A stretch of 19,607 nt of DNA from DASWHX01 sp036397995 (GTDB lineage: Bacteria > Bacteroidota > Bacteroidia > Cytophagales > Cyclobacteriaceae), in contig DASWHX010000088.1 in NCBI GenBank assembly GCA_036397995.1, forward strand, positions 1 through 19,607, read 5' to 3'. Made by a program: the position numbers and the translations under genes. The stretch's first letter is position 1. Every line of letters begins with the position of its first letter. Positions 1-8,510 of this stretch are shown in pieces. Under the pieces are notes generated by a model. That model was not told the origin of the DNA. It ran no database searches and was given only the letters and a program-made list of their open reading frames with translations.

Positions 1-2445
1 GCTCCACTGATTATTGATGGCTGTTGTAGTCCAGGAATTGCCGAAGTCAGCAGATCTTGAAACTCCTGAAGAACCTACCAGGTAAATTAAGTCCGGAGCA
101 ACTTTTGAATTGCCGATTCGAGTTATAAATGGTGCATTACCAACACCTTTATCCGGATAACCACTGACTGTACTCCAGTTTGCTCCGGCATCAGTTGAAA
201 TGAATAGTCTGTTATATTGGTTAGAGGTTATGACTTTATCAGGATTCCTGTAATTCCAGACCACTTCGCCTCCATCACCTCCAATTTTCAGGGTATAATT
301 AGCAGATTGATTAGGATTTTGGCCCGATAACCAAACGCCATTGTCCTGAAGTCCTCCAATGTAGATATTGGCCGAGGGTTTTTTATCAATTCCATAGAAT
401 TGTCCGGTAACCATTTGATTGCTTGCTTTAACCCATTTGGAATCTCCAACCCCGGGATTGGTTGATAAGTCTGATAGGTAGATTCCGCCGTCGTTAGCAT
501 CCAGTAATTTAAATGTGCTTGCTGTTTCAAGAATTGGAATAATATTGTGATGATCCGGATGCACCGTGTTGAGACTTAGAATACCTTTTGCGGATGTTAA
601 ATTGATAGTGCTCTTAAATCCAATCATTAGCGGACCATAAATAGCCTGCACTTTGGAATCCGGTAGATTGAGAGGATTCCAAATTGATCCTCTGCGCAAT
701 TTCGGCCACATAGAATAGATATTTTTATAGCCATGTCCGCCATCCTTCGTAATATTCGGATTTGGATTTGCAGGATCATAGCTTATTGCATGAATGAAAA
801 TATACTCTCTAACATTCAACAAGTCAACATCATTATCATCCCTTTCATTAAGATTGAATTTACCATCCCTTTCCTGATCACGGAATGACACCATCAGTTG
901 GATATTATTATCAATATCCCATACCTGAAAAGGAACCTCCACATAATCCGCATAGTGATGACCAAGGGGTGAAACGCCGGCTCCCCCATCATTATTAGAA
1001 CCGGAAATTGGATCTACAATAAAACGATGTGCCATTTGGGTCAGGCCATTGCCGAACCGGATTTCTGCGGAAACCATATCTGAGGGTGAAAAATTTTCCG
1101 GGTAGCCCGTCCAGCTTCCGGTTGAGAACCACTTCTCGCCGGTATCAAATCCACCACCTAGAAATCCTCCGCCCCAATTAATCCATCCCAGGAAAGGAAC
1201 TGAATTAATTTCAAATACATTAAGCAATCTATTTCCTTCCATTGCCTGGCCGGCTTCCAGTTTCATTTTATGAAGATCGATACCCCCTACGTAAATTTCA
1301 TTTTCATTGAGGAGATTTACTACCAGGCTATTATTGTGAAAACCCTGACCGCCAAACCAATTAAAGTTTTCGCCACTGTTTACTTCCTTTAACAAAGACC
1401 ATGACAGTCCGGCATCATAGCTAACGAATAATTCCGAGCCATCTTCCATAATTGTATTTCCTTCTGTTGCCGCGTATAACCGGTTTGGATCGGAAAATGC
1501 TATGGCAAGTTCAATTCGGCCGCCAGATACAAGCCCGGTGCTTGCGGGTACCCAGGTTTCTCCCGCATCTTCAGTTTTTAAGACAGTATTTGCAAACTGA
1601 GTAGCATATTGGATGTTGAAATCCGATGGATGATGAATAAGCTGCTGAACCGGAGAACTGCCCTCATAAACCAACTGCCAGGTGGTACCACCATTTAGTG
1701 ACTTTAGAATTCCGGAAAAAAATTGAGGATCAAGAGCATGAGTGTTTGTGCAAACCAGAAGAATATTTTCATCATCAGGATCGATAATAATCCTATTGAT
1801 GTTTTCGAATCTGTAATCGTTCAGGGTAGAAGTCAACAGATTCCATGTGTCACCATGATCAATAGATTTATAAATACCATCACCTTTAATTGAGCCGGCG
1901 ATACCGTATCCTTCTCCCGATCCCGCGTACATTACATCAGGATTTGAGGGTGCCTGAACAATGCTATTTGTGGCAAGATTTGGAATTTCAGGGGTCTTAT
2001 TAATCCAGCCAACTCCGCCAGTTGATGTTTTCCAGATTCCACCCCCCGCGGTACCGGCAAACCATGTATTGCCAGTGGGATCAGATACATCAACCAAAAT
2101 GGCGCGGGTTCTGCCTGGTACGTTTGCAGGACCCAAGGATTCCCAAACCGGAGGTTCATGGGTTGTTAATCGCAGATTTTGACTTGTTTGAAGAGCTTTT
2201 TTCAGGGCAATCTCTTTATATCCCTGTTGATATTGGGGGCGGGCATCACCTTCCCGGGTTCTGATACGGTCATAAAAGTCGTAATACTCGTCAGGATTGT
2301 CTGCTTTTGATAATTCGATTTCTTTTTCAATTGAAGTGTTAATCCTGATAGGATAGATAAATGTGTTAATAATGCAAAAAACCGCAATAGCAATTATCAG
2401 CAGATACCTGAGTAGCATTATCATATTTCCCTTCCTCTCCTTCAT
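1..2445 (-). CDS. VPS10/sortilin-type Asp-box beta-propeller secreted protein (partial, C-terminus outside window)
   Basis: The frame is open from the start at 2445 to the window edge: 815 codons without a stop, read through line by line. A short basic N-terminus and one hydrophobic stretch (LLIIAIAVFCIINTFIY, about residues 12-30) look like an uncleaved signal anchor or signal peptide. The body carries repeated BNR/Asp-box motifs of the form S-x-D-x-G-x-x-W (STGGVGW, DHGDTW, NGGTTW, EDAGETW, DAGLSW, DAGANW, DFGNSW), which fold into sortilin/YCF48-like propellers. The blocks NDGGIY, GQFYGI and GGLQDNG are shared with the protein at 11678-14476, so the two are paralogues. Such Bacteroidota proteins are usually exported, and many carry a type IX sorting domain at the C-terminus, which cannot be checked here. 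An in-frame ATG at 2424, behind a purine-rich stretch, is an alternative start. It follows the OmpA-family gene by 12 nt. Ligand or substrate is unknown. Confidence 0.85.
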   Translation of the reverse strand, partial: MKERKGNMIMLLRYLLIIAIAVFCIINTFIYPIRINTSIEKEIELSKADNPDEYYDFYDRIRTREGDARPQYQQGYKEIALKKALQTSQNLRLTTHEPPVWESLGPANVPGRTRAILVDVSDPTGNTWFAGTAGGGIWKTSTGGVGWINKTPEIPNLATNSIVQAPSNPDVMYAGSGEGYGIAGSIKGDGIYKSIDHGDTWNLLTSTLNDYRFENINRIIIDPDDENILLVCTNTHALDPQFFSGILKSLNGGTTWQLVYEGSSPVQQLIHHPSDFNIQYATQFANTVLKTEDAGETWVPASTGLVSGGRIELAIAFSDPNRLYAATEGNTIMEDGSELFVSYDAGLSWSLLKEVNSGENFNWFGGQGFHNNSLVVNLLNENEIYVGGIDLHKMKLEAGQAMEGNRLLNVFEINSVPFLGWINWGGGFLGGGFDTGEKWFSTGSWTGYPENFSPSDMVSAEIRFGNGLTQMAHRFIVDPISGSNNDGGAGVSPLGHHYADYVEVPFQVWDIDNNIQLMVSFRDQERDGKFNLNERDDNDVDLLNVREYIFIHAISYDPANPNPNITKDGGHGYKNIYSMWPKLRRGSIWNPLNLPDSKVQAIYGPLMIGFKSTINLTSAKGILSLNTVHPDHHNIIPILETASTFKLLDANDGGIYLSDLSTNPGVGDSKWVKASNQMVTGQFYGIDKKPSANIYIGGLQDNGVWLSGQNPNQSANYTLKIGGDGGEVVWNYRNPDKVITSNQYNRLFISTDAGANWSTVSGYPDKGVGNAPFITRIGNSKVAPDLIYLVGSSGVSRSADFGNSWTTTAINNQWS

Positions 2446-2457
2446 CAAAATTATCTT

Positions 2458-4431
2458 TTATTTTGTAATGACCTTAAATTCAATTCGACGGTTTAATGCC
2501 TGACCTTCTTCGGTCTCATTAGATACAATCGGTTCATTAGCGCCATACCCTTTGTAAGACATCCTGACTCGCTCTATACCTGATTCCAGCAGATAATCAT
2601 ATACAGCTTTTGCACGTTTAAGTGAAAGTTCATTATTATATATGTCACTCCCCTTATTGTCGGTGTGTCCACTTATCTCAATTTTGAGAGTAGGATTGTT
2701 AGACAAGAAGCGGTTTATTTCATTCAGCTCTGTAATAGACTTTTCCTTCAATTCATATTTATCAAATTCAAAGAATATGTTATTGAGAGTAGTCTTAATG
2801 CCTTCGGTGATGGGCTCAAGATGTATGTCGATATTTATTGGGTCCAGGTTCACTTCCTCTAAATAATTAAAGGATAAACTTTGAAAAAGGTAACCAACCT
2901 TATTTACATATAATGCGTATTCGGAACCTTCGGTTAAGACAATAAAATACTGTCCTGTCATCCGGTCGGATTCAACTTTCGAAATCCTAGCCTGATTTGC
3001 CAAATCAAAAAGTTCAATTTCAGCTTTAATTTCCTTTTTGGTTGAAGCATCAAAGACCCTCCCGGTTACGTAGTTACTTCTGTGCGTTACTCTTATTTCA
3101 GGGGGAATGTCAAACTCGTATAATTTACCTTCGAGTCGATGGCCATTTATGATTTCCTCATGGGAGTAATATCCTTTTGAACCGTCCGCGGTTATAAACA
3201 AACTAACCTGATCATCACTGGTATTGATTGGATAGCCAATATTCTCGGGCTGTGACCAGCCATCCTCAGTTAATTCTGTAAAATAGATGTCATAGCCACC
3301 AAATCCCAACTGGCCTTGCGAGGCAAAGTAAAGAGTTTGCCCGTTAGCATGAATAAAGGGGGAGATATCGTCTTTAGCGGAATTTATTCTTGGGCCCAAA
3401 TTTACAGGTGTTGTCCATTCGTTGTTATCGTTGAGAGTACTCATCCAGATATCTCTTTTGCCATATCCACCTCCCCTGTCTGAAACAAAATAAAGAGTTC
3501 TGCCGTCGGCAGATAATGAAGGTTGAGATTCCCAGGCTTTTGAATTTACCGGCATTCCCAGGTTAATCGGTTCAGACCAATCGTTTCCTTCCCTGACACT
3601 CATAAACAAATCACAGCTACCTACTCCTTTTCTTCCAAAACAAGACGTAAAGATAAGCATGCGGCCATCAGCAGAAATTGTGCAGGTTCCTTCATTATAA
3701 CGGGTATTGATATTATCTGAAATTGAGAAAGGTGCATTCCAAACACCTGAGGAGTTCTTAAATGAAACCACAATATCTTCATCATCATTCGGATTAATAC
3801 CAAGCCTTCTGGTATAAAAAAGTGTCTTTTGATCAACAGTAAGGGCCGGAAAATACTGCAGTTGAAATCTATTTATACTTTCTGGAAGTGGCGCCGGATT
3901 GAAGGAGATTTTTTTCTTAATTCCTTCTATTGCATATTTGCAATTTGCAAGAATTTCTTCTGCCACATCTTTATTATATCCTTTAGGATCTGAAGAAAGA
4001 AACCTTTCCATCAATTCGCTTGTTTCCTGATATCGTTCTTCCTTAAAATAAATTTCTCCCAAATGAAAATTAGCACCAGGAACTTTATTTTCCTTATTTA
4101 GCTGGTTTGCTATTTCCAGGGGAAGTTTTGCCAAATCATTTCTGAACATCATTTTGTAACTCACTCCTAGCATGTACTGTGCTTCCAAAAAGTTTTCATC
4201 CTTTTCAACAGCTTCCTTCAACAAAGGAATTGCAAGGTCATAAGCCCGCAAAGTGATATTGGATTGAGCCTGGTAATATAGTTTTTCCGCTTTCTTTGAT
4301 TTTGTAGAGAGTTGTGCCAGAATTGGGCCTGGCCATAATAAGCTGAAGACAAACAATAACTGTGTACTATGGTATGTCCATGTACTTATGAATTTGCAGC
4401 GAGATTTCCCATTTGGGATGGGTTTTAACAT
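2458..4431 (-). CDS. PorE-like TPR/PD40-propeller/CRD/OmpA-domain envelope protein
   Basis: The domain order is a signal peptide (to about residue 40, ending PILAQ), TPR-like helices (about 43-150), PD40/WD40-like propeller blades (about 190-435, repeated SADGRxLxF and GxxDIY/WxS motifs), a carboxypeptidase-regulatory-like domain (about 455-540) and an OmpA C-terminal domain (about 550-655). The OmpA domain has ISGHTDNKGS and ELSLKRAKAV, the region that holds meso-diaminopimelate in peptidoglycan. This order matches PorE (PG1058) of the Porphyromonas type IX secretion system. However, Bacteroidota have several paralogues with this layout, so the exact role is an inference. PorE is a lipoprotein; no lipobox cysteine is seen here, so the protein is probably periplasmic or outer-membrane associated. 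The ATG at 4431 gives 657 residues; a TTG at 4437 is in frame but less likely. The start lies 65 nt inside the end of queE, and the gene after it starts 12 nt past this stop. Confidence 0.88.
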   Translation of the reverse strand: MLKPIPNGKSRCKFISTWTYHSTQLLFVFSLLWPGPILAQLSTKSKKAEKLYYQAQSNITLRAYDLAIPLLKEAVEKDENFLEAQYMLGVSYKMMFRNDLAKLPLEIANQLNKENKVPGANFHLGEIYFKEERYQETSELMERFLSSDPKGYNKDVAEEILANCKYAIEGIKKKISFNPAPLPESINRFQLQYFPALTVDQKTLFYTRRLGINPNDDEDIVVSFKNSSGVWNAPFSISDNINTRYNEGTCTISADGRMLIFTSCFGRKGVGSCDLFMSVREGNDWSEPINLGMPVNSKAWESQPSLSADGRTLYFVSDRGGGYGKRDIWMSTLNDNNEWTTPVNLGPRINSAKDDISPFIHANGQTLYFASQGQLGFGGYDIYFTELTEDGWSQPENIGYPINTSDDQVSLFITADGSKGYYSHEEIINGHRLEGKLYEFDIPPEIRVTHRSNYVTGRVFDASTKKEIKAEIELFDLANQARISKVESDRMTGQYFIVLTEGSEYALYVNKVGYLFQSLSFNYLEEVNLDPINIDIHLEPITEGIKTTLNNIFFEFDKYELKEKSITELNEINRFLSNNPTLKIEISGHTDNKGSDIYNNELSLKRAKAVYDYLLESGIERVRMSYKGYGANEPIVSNETEEGQALNRRIEFKVITK

Positions 4432-4984
4432 AATCAACTATTAGAGGAATTACTTTTCTAGCCTTACTCCATTCGGGTTGAAGGTACAATTTAGCCTTTT
4501 TATGGGTTTTTTGGGCGTATTTTTCTGCCCAATTAAAGTCAGTTTTATTGAAAACAACAATCTTAAGCTCATCGCAATTGTCCAAAAATTCTGCCAAAGG
4601 GGGTTTATATTTCTTAGGAGAAAAGGTTATCCAATCCCATTTCCCGGTAATCGGGTATGCACCTGAGGTTTCTATATGGGTTCGAAATCCTGATTTTTTC
4701 AAGAGATGAGACAATGACTGCAGGTTGTACATAAAAGGTTCGCCACCTGTTACTACTGCTATTTCAGCCTTTGACTTTCCTGCTTCTTGTACAATTTTAT
4801 CAATATCAGCCTTTGGATGTCTTGCAGCATCCCACGACTCTTTCACATCACACCACGGACATCCGACATCACATCCGGCAAGCCGGATAAAGTAAGCAGG
4901 CTTCCCCTGGTGATATCCTTCCCCCTGAATAGTGTAAAAGGCTTCCATTAATGGAAGTACTTCTAATTGGGAATCGCGTTTCAT
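4367..4984 (-). CDS. queE: 7-carboxy-7-deazaguanine synthase, radical SAM
   Basis: QueE converts 6-carboxy-tetrahydropterin to 7-carboxy-7-deazaguanine, the ring-contraction step on the way to preQ0 and queuosine in tRNA, using S-adenosylmethionine, a 4Fe-4S cluster and magnesium. Residues 14-31 hold the QueE signature (EAFYTIQGEG then GKPAYFIRLAGC). The cluster cysteines are C38, C42 and C45 (CDVGCPWC), the CxxxCxxC spacing of radical SAM enzymes. VTGGEP follows at about residue 79, the SAM-binding glycine motif. A length of 205 residues is normal for Bacteroidota QueE. It starts 1 nt after the folD stop, so the two are probably translationally coupled. Its last 65 nt are also the start of the PorE-like gene in another frame. 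Other queuosine genes (queC, queD, queF) are not in the window. Confidence 0.96.
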   Translation of the reverse strand: MKRDSQLEVLPLMEAFYTIQGEGYHQGKPAYFIRLAGCDVGCPWCDVKESWDAARHPKADIDKIVQEAGKSKAEIAVVTGGEPFMYNLQSLSHLLKKSGFRTHIETSGAYPITGKWDWITFSPKKYKPPLAEFLDNCDELKIVVFNKTDFNWAEKYAQKTHKKAKLYLQPEWSKARKVIPLIVDYVKTHPKWEISLQIHKYMDIP

Positions 4985-4985
4985 G

Positions 4986-5888
4986 CTAAGGATAAATATT
5001 TTTTGATGCCGCGTGCAGCGTGTTGATGAGCAGTGATGCGATTGTCATTGGACCCACTCCCCCCGGAACGGGTGTGATATAGCTTGCTTTCGGTGCAACT
5101 TCTTCGAACACAACATCACCGAGAAGGGCATAACCTCTTTTTTTGGTTAGGTCCTGCACGCGGGTGGTCCCAACATCTACGACAACTGCACCTTCTTTCA
5201 CCATATCACCTGTAATTAATCCGGGTTTACCTACCGCTACTATCAAGATATCGGCTTGAAGAGTATGGAACGAGAGATTTCTCGTATAAATATGACAGCA
5301 TGTTACTGTTGCCTTTCCCGGGCCGGCCAGCAGCATGCTTAATGGGGCACCAACAATACGGCTATACCCCACAATAACGCAATGTTTACCTGTAGTATCA
5401 ATATGGTACCTTCGCAGTAGTTCAAGAACGCCAAACGGAGTGGCGGGCTGATAGGCAGGCAGCTTGGAGGCAATACGGCCAAAATTCTCAACGGTAAAAC
5501 CATCGACATCTTTAGCTGGATGAATTCTTTGAGTGACTTTTGATGGATCAATTTGTTCTGGAAGGGGAAGTTGAACAATTAACCCATCTATTTCAGGGTC
5601 ATTATTTACCTTATCTATTTCTCCCAGAATATCTTCTTCGGAAACGGAATTTTCAAATTGCAAATGGGTAGAAAGAAAGCCTACTTTTTCACAGGCAGCC
5701 ACTTTGTTTTTCACGTAGGTTCGGGACGCACCATCACCTCCCACCAGAATAACAGCAAGATGCGGGGGTCGCTTCCCTTCCATTTTCATTTTGTCAACCT
5801 CCAGCTTCAATTCATCAAGAATGGAATTGGCAGTAGCTCTTCCGTCGAGTATGTTAGTTAGATTATCCACCTGGTTTGCTGACATCAT
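4986..5888 (-). CDS. folD: Bifunctional methylenetetrahydrofolate dehydrogenase/methenyltetrahydrofolate cyclohydrolase
   Basis: FolD oxidises 5,10-methylene-THF and hydrolyses the product to 10-formyl-THF, feeding purine and formyl-Met synthesis in the cytoplasm. Family marks are Y58 and catalytic K62 in YVKNK, C66, DGLIVQLPLP (101-110), PAKDVDG (124-130), a nucleotide-binding loop VGYSRIVGAP (173-182) and the C-terminal TPVPGGVGPMT (282-292). A length of 300 residues is normal. Odd points: the cofactor loop usually reads GRSxIVG, but here the arginine is Y175, and the usual CHS of the next strand is CHI with I200. In the human enzyme the matching Arg and Ser hold the NADP 2'-phosphate, so cofactor choice may differ. 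Start ATG overlaps the lepA stop as TAATG; a second in-frame ATG is the very next codon. queE follows after 1 nt. Confidence 0.96.
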   Translation of the reverse strand: MMSANQVDNLTNILDGRATANSILDELKLEVDKMKMEGKRPPHLAVILVGGDGASRTYVKNKVAACEKVGFLSTHLQFENSVSEEDILGEIDKVNNDPEIDGLIVQLPLPEQIDPSKVTQRIHPAKDVDGFTVENFGRIASKLPAYQPATPFGVLELLRRYHIDTTGKHCVIVGYSRIVGAPLSMLLAGPGKATVTCCHIYTRNLSFHTLQADILIVAVGKPGLITGDMVKEGAVVVDVGTTRVQDLTKKRGYALLGDVVFEEVAPKASYITPVPGGVGPMTIASLLINTLHAASKNIYP

Positions 5889-7681
5889 TAATTAATTTTT
5901 AGCACGGCCATGAATGCCTCCTGGGGTATTTCCACATTACCCACTTGTCGCATTCTTTTTTTGCCTTTCTTTTGCTTTTCCAATAATTTTCGTTTCCTGG
6001 TGATATCGCCTCCATAACATTTGGCCAGAACATTTTTTCGCATGGCTTTTACTGTCTCACGAGCGATAACTTTTGTACCAATTGTCGCTTGTATGGCAAT
6101 CTCAAACATATGCCGTGGCATCAATTCCTTTAGTTTCTCACAAAGTTTCTTGCCCCATTCATACGCCTTATCCCTGTGAACGATTGCTGACAACGCATCC
6201 ACTTTCTCCCCATTCAGCATAATATCCAATTTTACCATATTTGATTCACGGTATCCTATCACTTCATAATCCAGAGACGCATAACCCCTGGATATTGTTT
6301 TCAATTTATCAAAAAAATCAAAAACGGTTTCAGAAAGGGGAAGTTCAAAGCTCAATTCTACTCTATCCTGAGTGAGATAAACCTGATTTTTGATGATTCC
6401 CCGTTTGTCCATGCAAAGGGCAATTATGTTTCCGATAAATTCTGATTTTGTGATGATTTGCGCTTTTATGAATGGCTCTTCAACATGATGGATTGAGCCC
6501 GGATCAGGCATTTCACTGGGTGCATTTATTTCTTTCTTTGTTCCATCTGATTTTATCGTATAGAAACGAACCGATGGCACCGTGGTAATGACTGTCATAT
6601 CAAATTCACGCTCCAATCTTTCCTGAACAATTTCCATGTGCAGCATTCCAAGGAATCCGCAGCGGAATCCAAATCCAAGTGCGGCAGAGGTTTCAGGCTC
6701 CCAAACGAGACTGGCATCGTTGAGTTGCAATTTCTCGAGGGATGACCGGAGCTCTTCAAATTCAGAGGTATCCACAGGATAAATGCCCGCGAATACCATG
6801 GGTTTTACATCTTCGAAACCTTTGATTGCGCCCTTGCAAGGCCTTTCCACATGGGTGATGGTATCACCAACCTTAACTTCTTTCGCTACCTTGATTCCGG
6901 AAATCATATACCCGACATTACCTGCGGCAATAGTTTCCTTCGGAATCTTGGTAATCTTCATGATTCCAATTTCTTCTGCCTCATAAGTCTGGCCCGTGTT
7001 AACAAATTTCACTTTATCTCCTTTTCGCAAGGAGCCGTTAAAAACACGAAACATAACTTCCACGCCCCGGTAGGAGTTAAATGCCGAATCAAAAATCATA
7101 GCTTGCAATGGTGCATTCACATCCCCATCAGGAGGAGGTATTTTTACGACTATAGCATCAAGGATTTCCCCAATTCCGATGCCTTCTTTTGCGCTGGCCA
7201 GAATAACATCTTCCCTGCGAACACCAATCAGATCAACCATTTCATCAATTACCTCGTCGGGGTTTGCACCGGGAAGGTCGATTTTATTTAAAACCGGAAT
7301 TATTTCCAGATCGTGTTCAAGTGCAAGATAAAGATTTGAGATTGTCTGCGCTTCTATTCCCTGGCTTGCATCAACAACGAGAAGGGCGCCTTCACAAGCG
7401 GCAATTGACCGGGAAACTTCATAGCTGAAGTCCACGTGGCCGGGTGTATCGATAAGGTTAAGGATATATTCTTCGCCACCATATTTGTAATTCATCTGTA
7501 CAGCATGACTTTTAATGGTAATTCCGCGCTCCCGCTCAAGGTCCATATTATCCAGGAACTGGTTCTGCATTTGCCGCATTGTAACGGTATGAGTGTGCTC
7601 CAGCATCCTGTCGGCCAGCGTGCTTTTTCCGTGGTCAATGTGTGCTATTATGCAAAAATTTCTTATTCTATCCATTCCCAT
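5888..7681 (-). CDS. lepA: Elongation factor 4 (LepA), ribosome back-translocase GTPase
   Basis: EF4 is a translational GTPase that acts on ribosomes, with roles in back-translocation and assembly. All GTPase motifs are present near the N-terminus: G1 AHIDHGKST (about 13-21), G2 RERGITI (about 50-56), G3 DTPGHVDF, G4 NKID and G5 SAKEG. Domain II/III follow, then the EF4-specific C-terminal domain with GGDITRKRKLLEKQK and KGKKRMRQVG near the end. The length of 597 residues is typical. The first ATG at 7681 and a second at 7675 are both possible; 7675 fits the usual short MxxIRNF N-terminus slightly better. It is the first gene of the minus-strand run, with a candidate promoter 24-50 nt upstream, and its stop overlaps the folD start. 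Confidence 0.98.
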   Translation of the reverse strand: MGMDRIRNFCIIAHIDHGKSTLADRMLEHTHTVTMRQMQNQFLDNMDLERERGITIKSHAVQMNYKYGGEEYILNLIDTPGHVDFSYEVSRSIAACEGALLVVDASQGIEAQTISNLYLALEHDLEIIPVLNKIDLPGANPDEVIDEMVDLIGVRREDVILASAKEGIGIGEILDAIVVKIPPPDGDVNAPLQAMIFDSAFNSYRGVEVMFRVFNGSLRKGDKVKFVNTGQTYEAEEIGIMKITKIPKETIAAGNVGYMISGIKVAKEVKVGDTITHVERPCKGAIKGFEDVKPMVFAGIYPVDTSEFEELRSSLEKLQLNDASLVWEPETSAALGFGFRCGFLGMLHMEIVQERLEREFDMTVITTVPSVRFYTIKSDGTKKEINAPSEMPDPGSIHHVEEPFIKAQIITKSEFIGNIIALCMDKRGIIKNQVYLTQDRVELSFELPLSETVFDFFDKLKTISRGYASLDYEVIGYRESNMVKLDIMLNGEKVDALSAIVHRDKAYEWGKKLCEKLKELMPRHMFEIAIQATIGTKVIARETVKAMRKNVLAKCYGGDITRKRKLLEKQKKGKKRMRQVGNVEIPQEAFMAVLKIN

Positions 7682-7704
7682 TCGGGCATCCTCGTTTAGA
7701 AGTG

Positions 7705-7731
7705 CAAAAGTATTGAATTAGCGATTAACAA
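7705..7731 (-). promoter_or_regulatory. Candidate Bacteroidota-type promoter for the lepA operon
   Basis: On the minus strand TACTTTTG (7712-7705) matches the -7 consensus TAnnTTTG in every fixed position. TTG lies 16 nt further upstream (7731-7729), a little closer than the usual 17-23. The box is about 23 nt before the lepA start, which implies a short leader. No start-site mapping is available, so this is a motif match only. Confidence 0.5.
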
Positions 7732-7826
7732 TTGGTATTAGCGTGCACATTGTAAGCAAAAATGATTTGGGCTTGGATTATTCCGCATGATTTTTGAGAT
7801 TGGGAATTGAAACACAATCAGGAGTA

Positions 7827-8492
7827 ATGTCGTTCATTAAATGCATAGCATTATTATGTGTTCTTTCCTATTCCAGCTCGCATACCCAGGCCCAAAAAAT
7901 AGAAAATAGTCCAACGATTGCAGACATCCTGAGTGGAGATTTTAGAGTAGCTTTTTTAGGTATTGATTTATCCGAAACCAAATTTATTGGTGATAAGGAA
8001 GATTGGCCGGGGGCTGAATTCATCAAAACTCTTAACCCGGCCTGGAACAATTTACTGGCGTATGATCTGCGGAAGTACCGCATTTTGCCCCGAGCCCTTA
8101 GACTCAAACCCGAACTCGTTGAGTATTATCCAAATATCTGTACCATTCATAACGATAAGTTAAGTTTTGGTGAAGCGATAATGCCAGTTTCATTCGGAGA
8201 GGAAATTAACAATGACAAAATTCAATCCATATTGGATTCCTATGACTTTACTGATCTCACGGGGATAGGTCTGATGATTTTCATAGAATCTTTTGATGCT
8301 AAAAATAGCCTTGGTACGATGTATTTTACCTTTTTGAATCTGAATACTCACAAGATTATCTACAGCGAAAAGTTAAACGGTAATCCTGCCGGTGTTACTC
8401 CTCGTAAATATTGGGTTGAAACAATTCATGATGTTATTTCACAGGTGCAGGAGATAAAGTACAGGGAGTGGAAGAAAGCGTACCTGAGGTAA
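7827..8492 (+). CDS. Secreted protein of unknown function
   Basis: I do not recognise a named family with certainty. The ATG at 7827 has AGGAG just before it and begins a clean signal peptide (MSFIKCIALLCVLSYSSS, cleavage probably after HTQAQ). An upstream in-frame TTG at 7794 would only add 11 residues before the signal peptide. The mature part of about 198 residues is mixed alpha/beta with no cysteine cluster or transmembrane segment. The C-terminal half has an alternating strand pattern (MIFIESFDAKN, MYFTFLNLNTHKIIYSEKL) followed by the helix-rich YWVETIHDVISQVQEIKYREWKK, a layout seen in small secreted Bacteroidota proteins of unknown role. It is divergent from lepA and convergent, by 18 nt, with the methyltransferase gene. 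Confidence 0.8.
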   Translation: MSFIKCIALLCVLSYSSSHTQAQKIENSPTIADILSGDFRVAFLGIDLSETKFIGDKEDWPGAEFIKTLNPAWNNLLAYDLRKYRILPRALRLKPELVEYYPNICTIHNDKLSFGEAIMPVSFGEEINNDKIQSILDSYDFTDLTGIGLMIFIESFDAKNSLGTMYFTFLNLNTHKIIYSEKLNGNPAGVTPRKYWVETIHDVISQVQEIKYREWKKAYLR

Positions 8493-8510
8493 TGGTTGTT
8501 TGTTTTTTAT

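Noticed and set aside
1932..2393. Several short open frames on both strands near the left gene
   Set aside because: They are shadows of the long continuous minus-strand frame from 2445 to 1, which carries the Asp-box motifs.
6851..7291. 146-residue plus-strand open frame inside lepA
   Set aside because: It is antisense to conserved EF4 sequence, without family resemblance or start signal.
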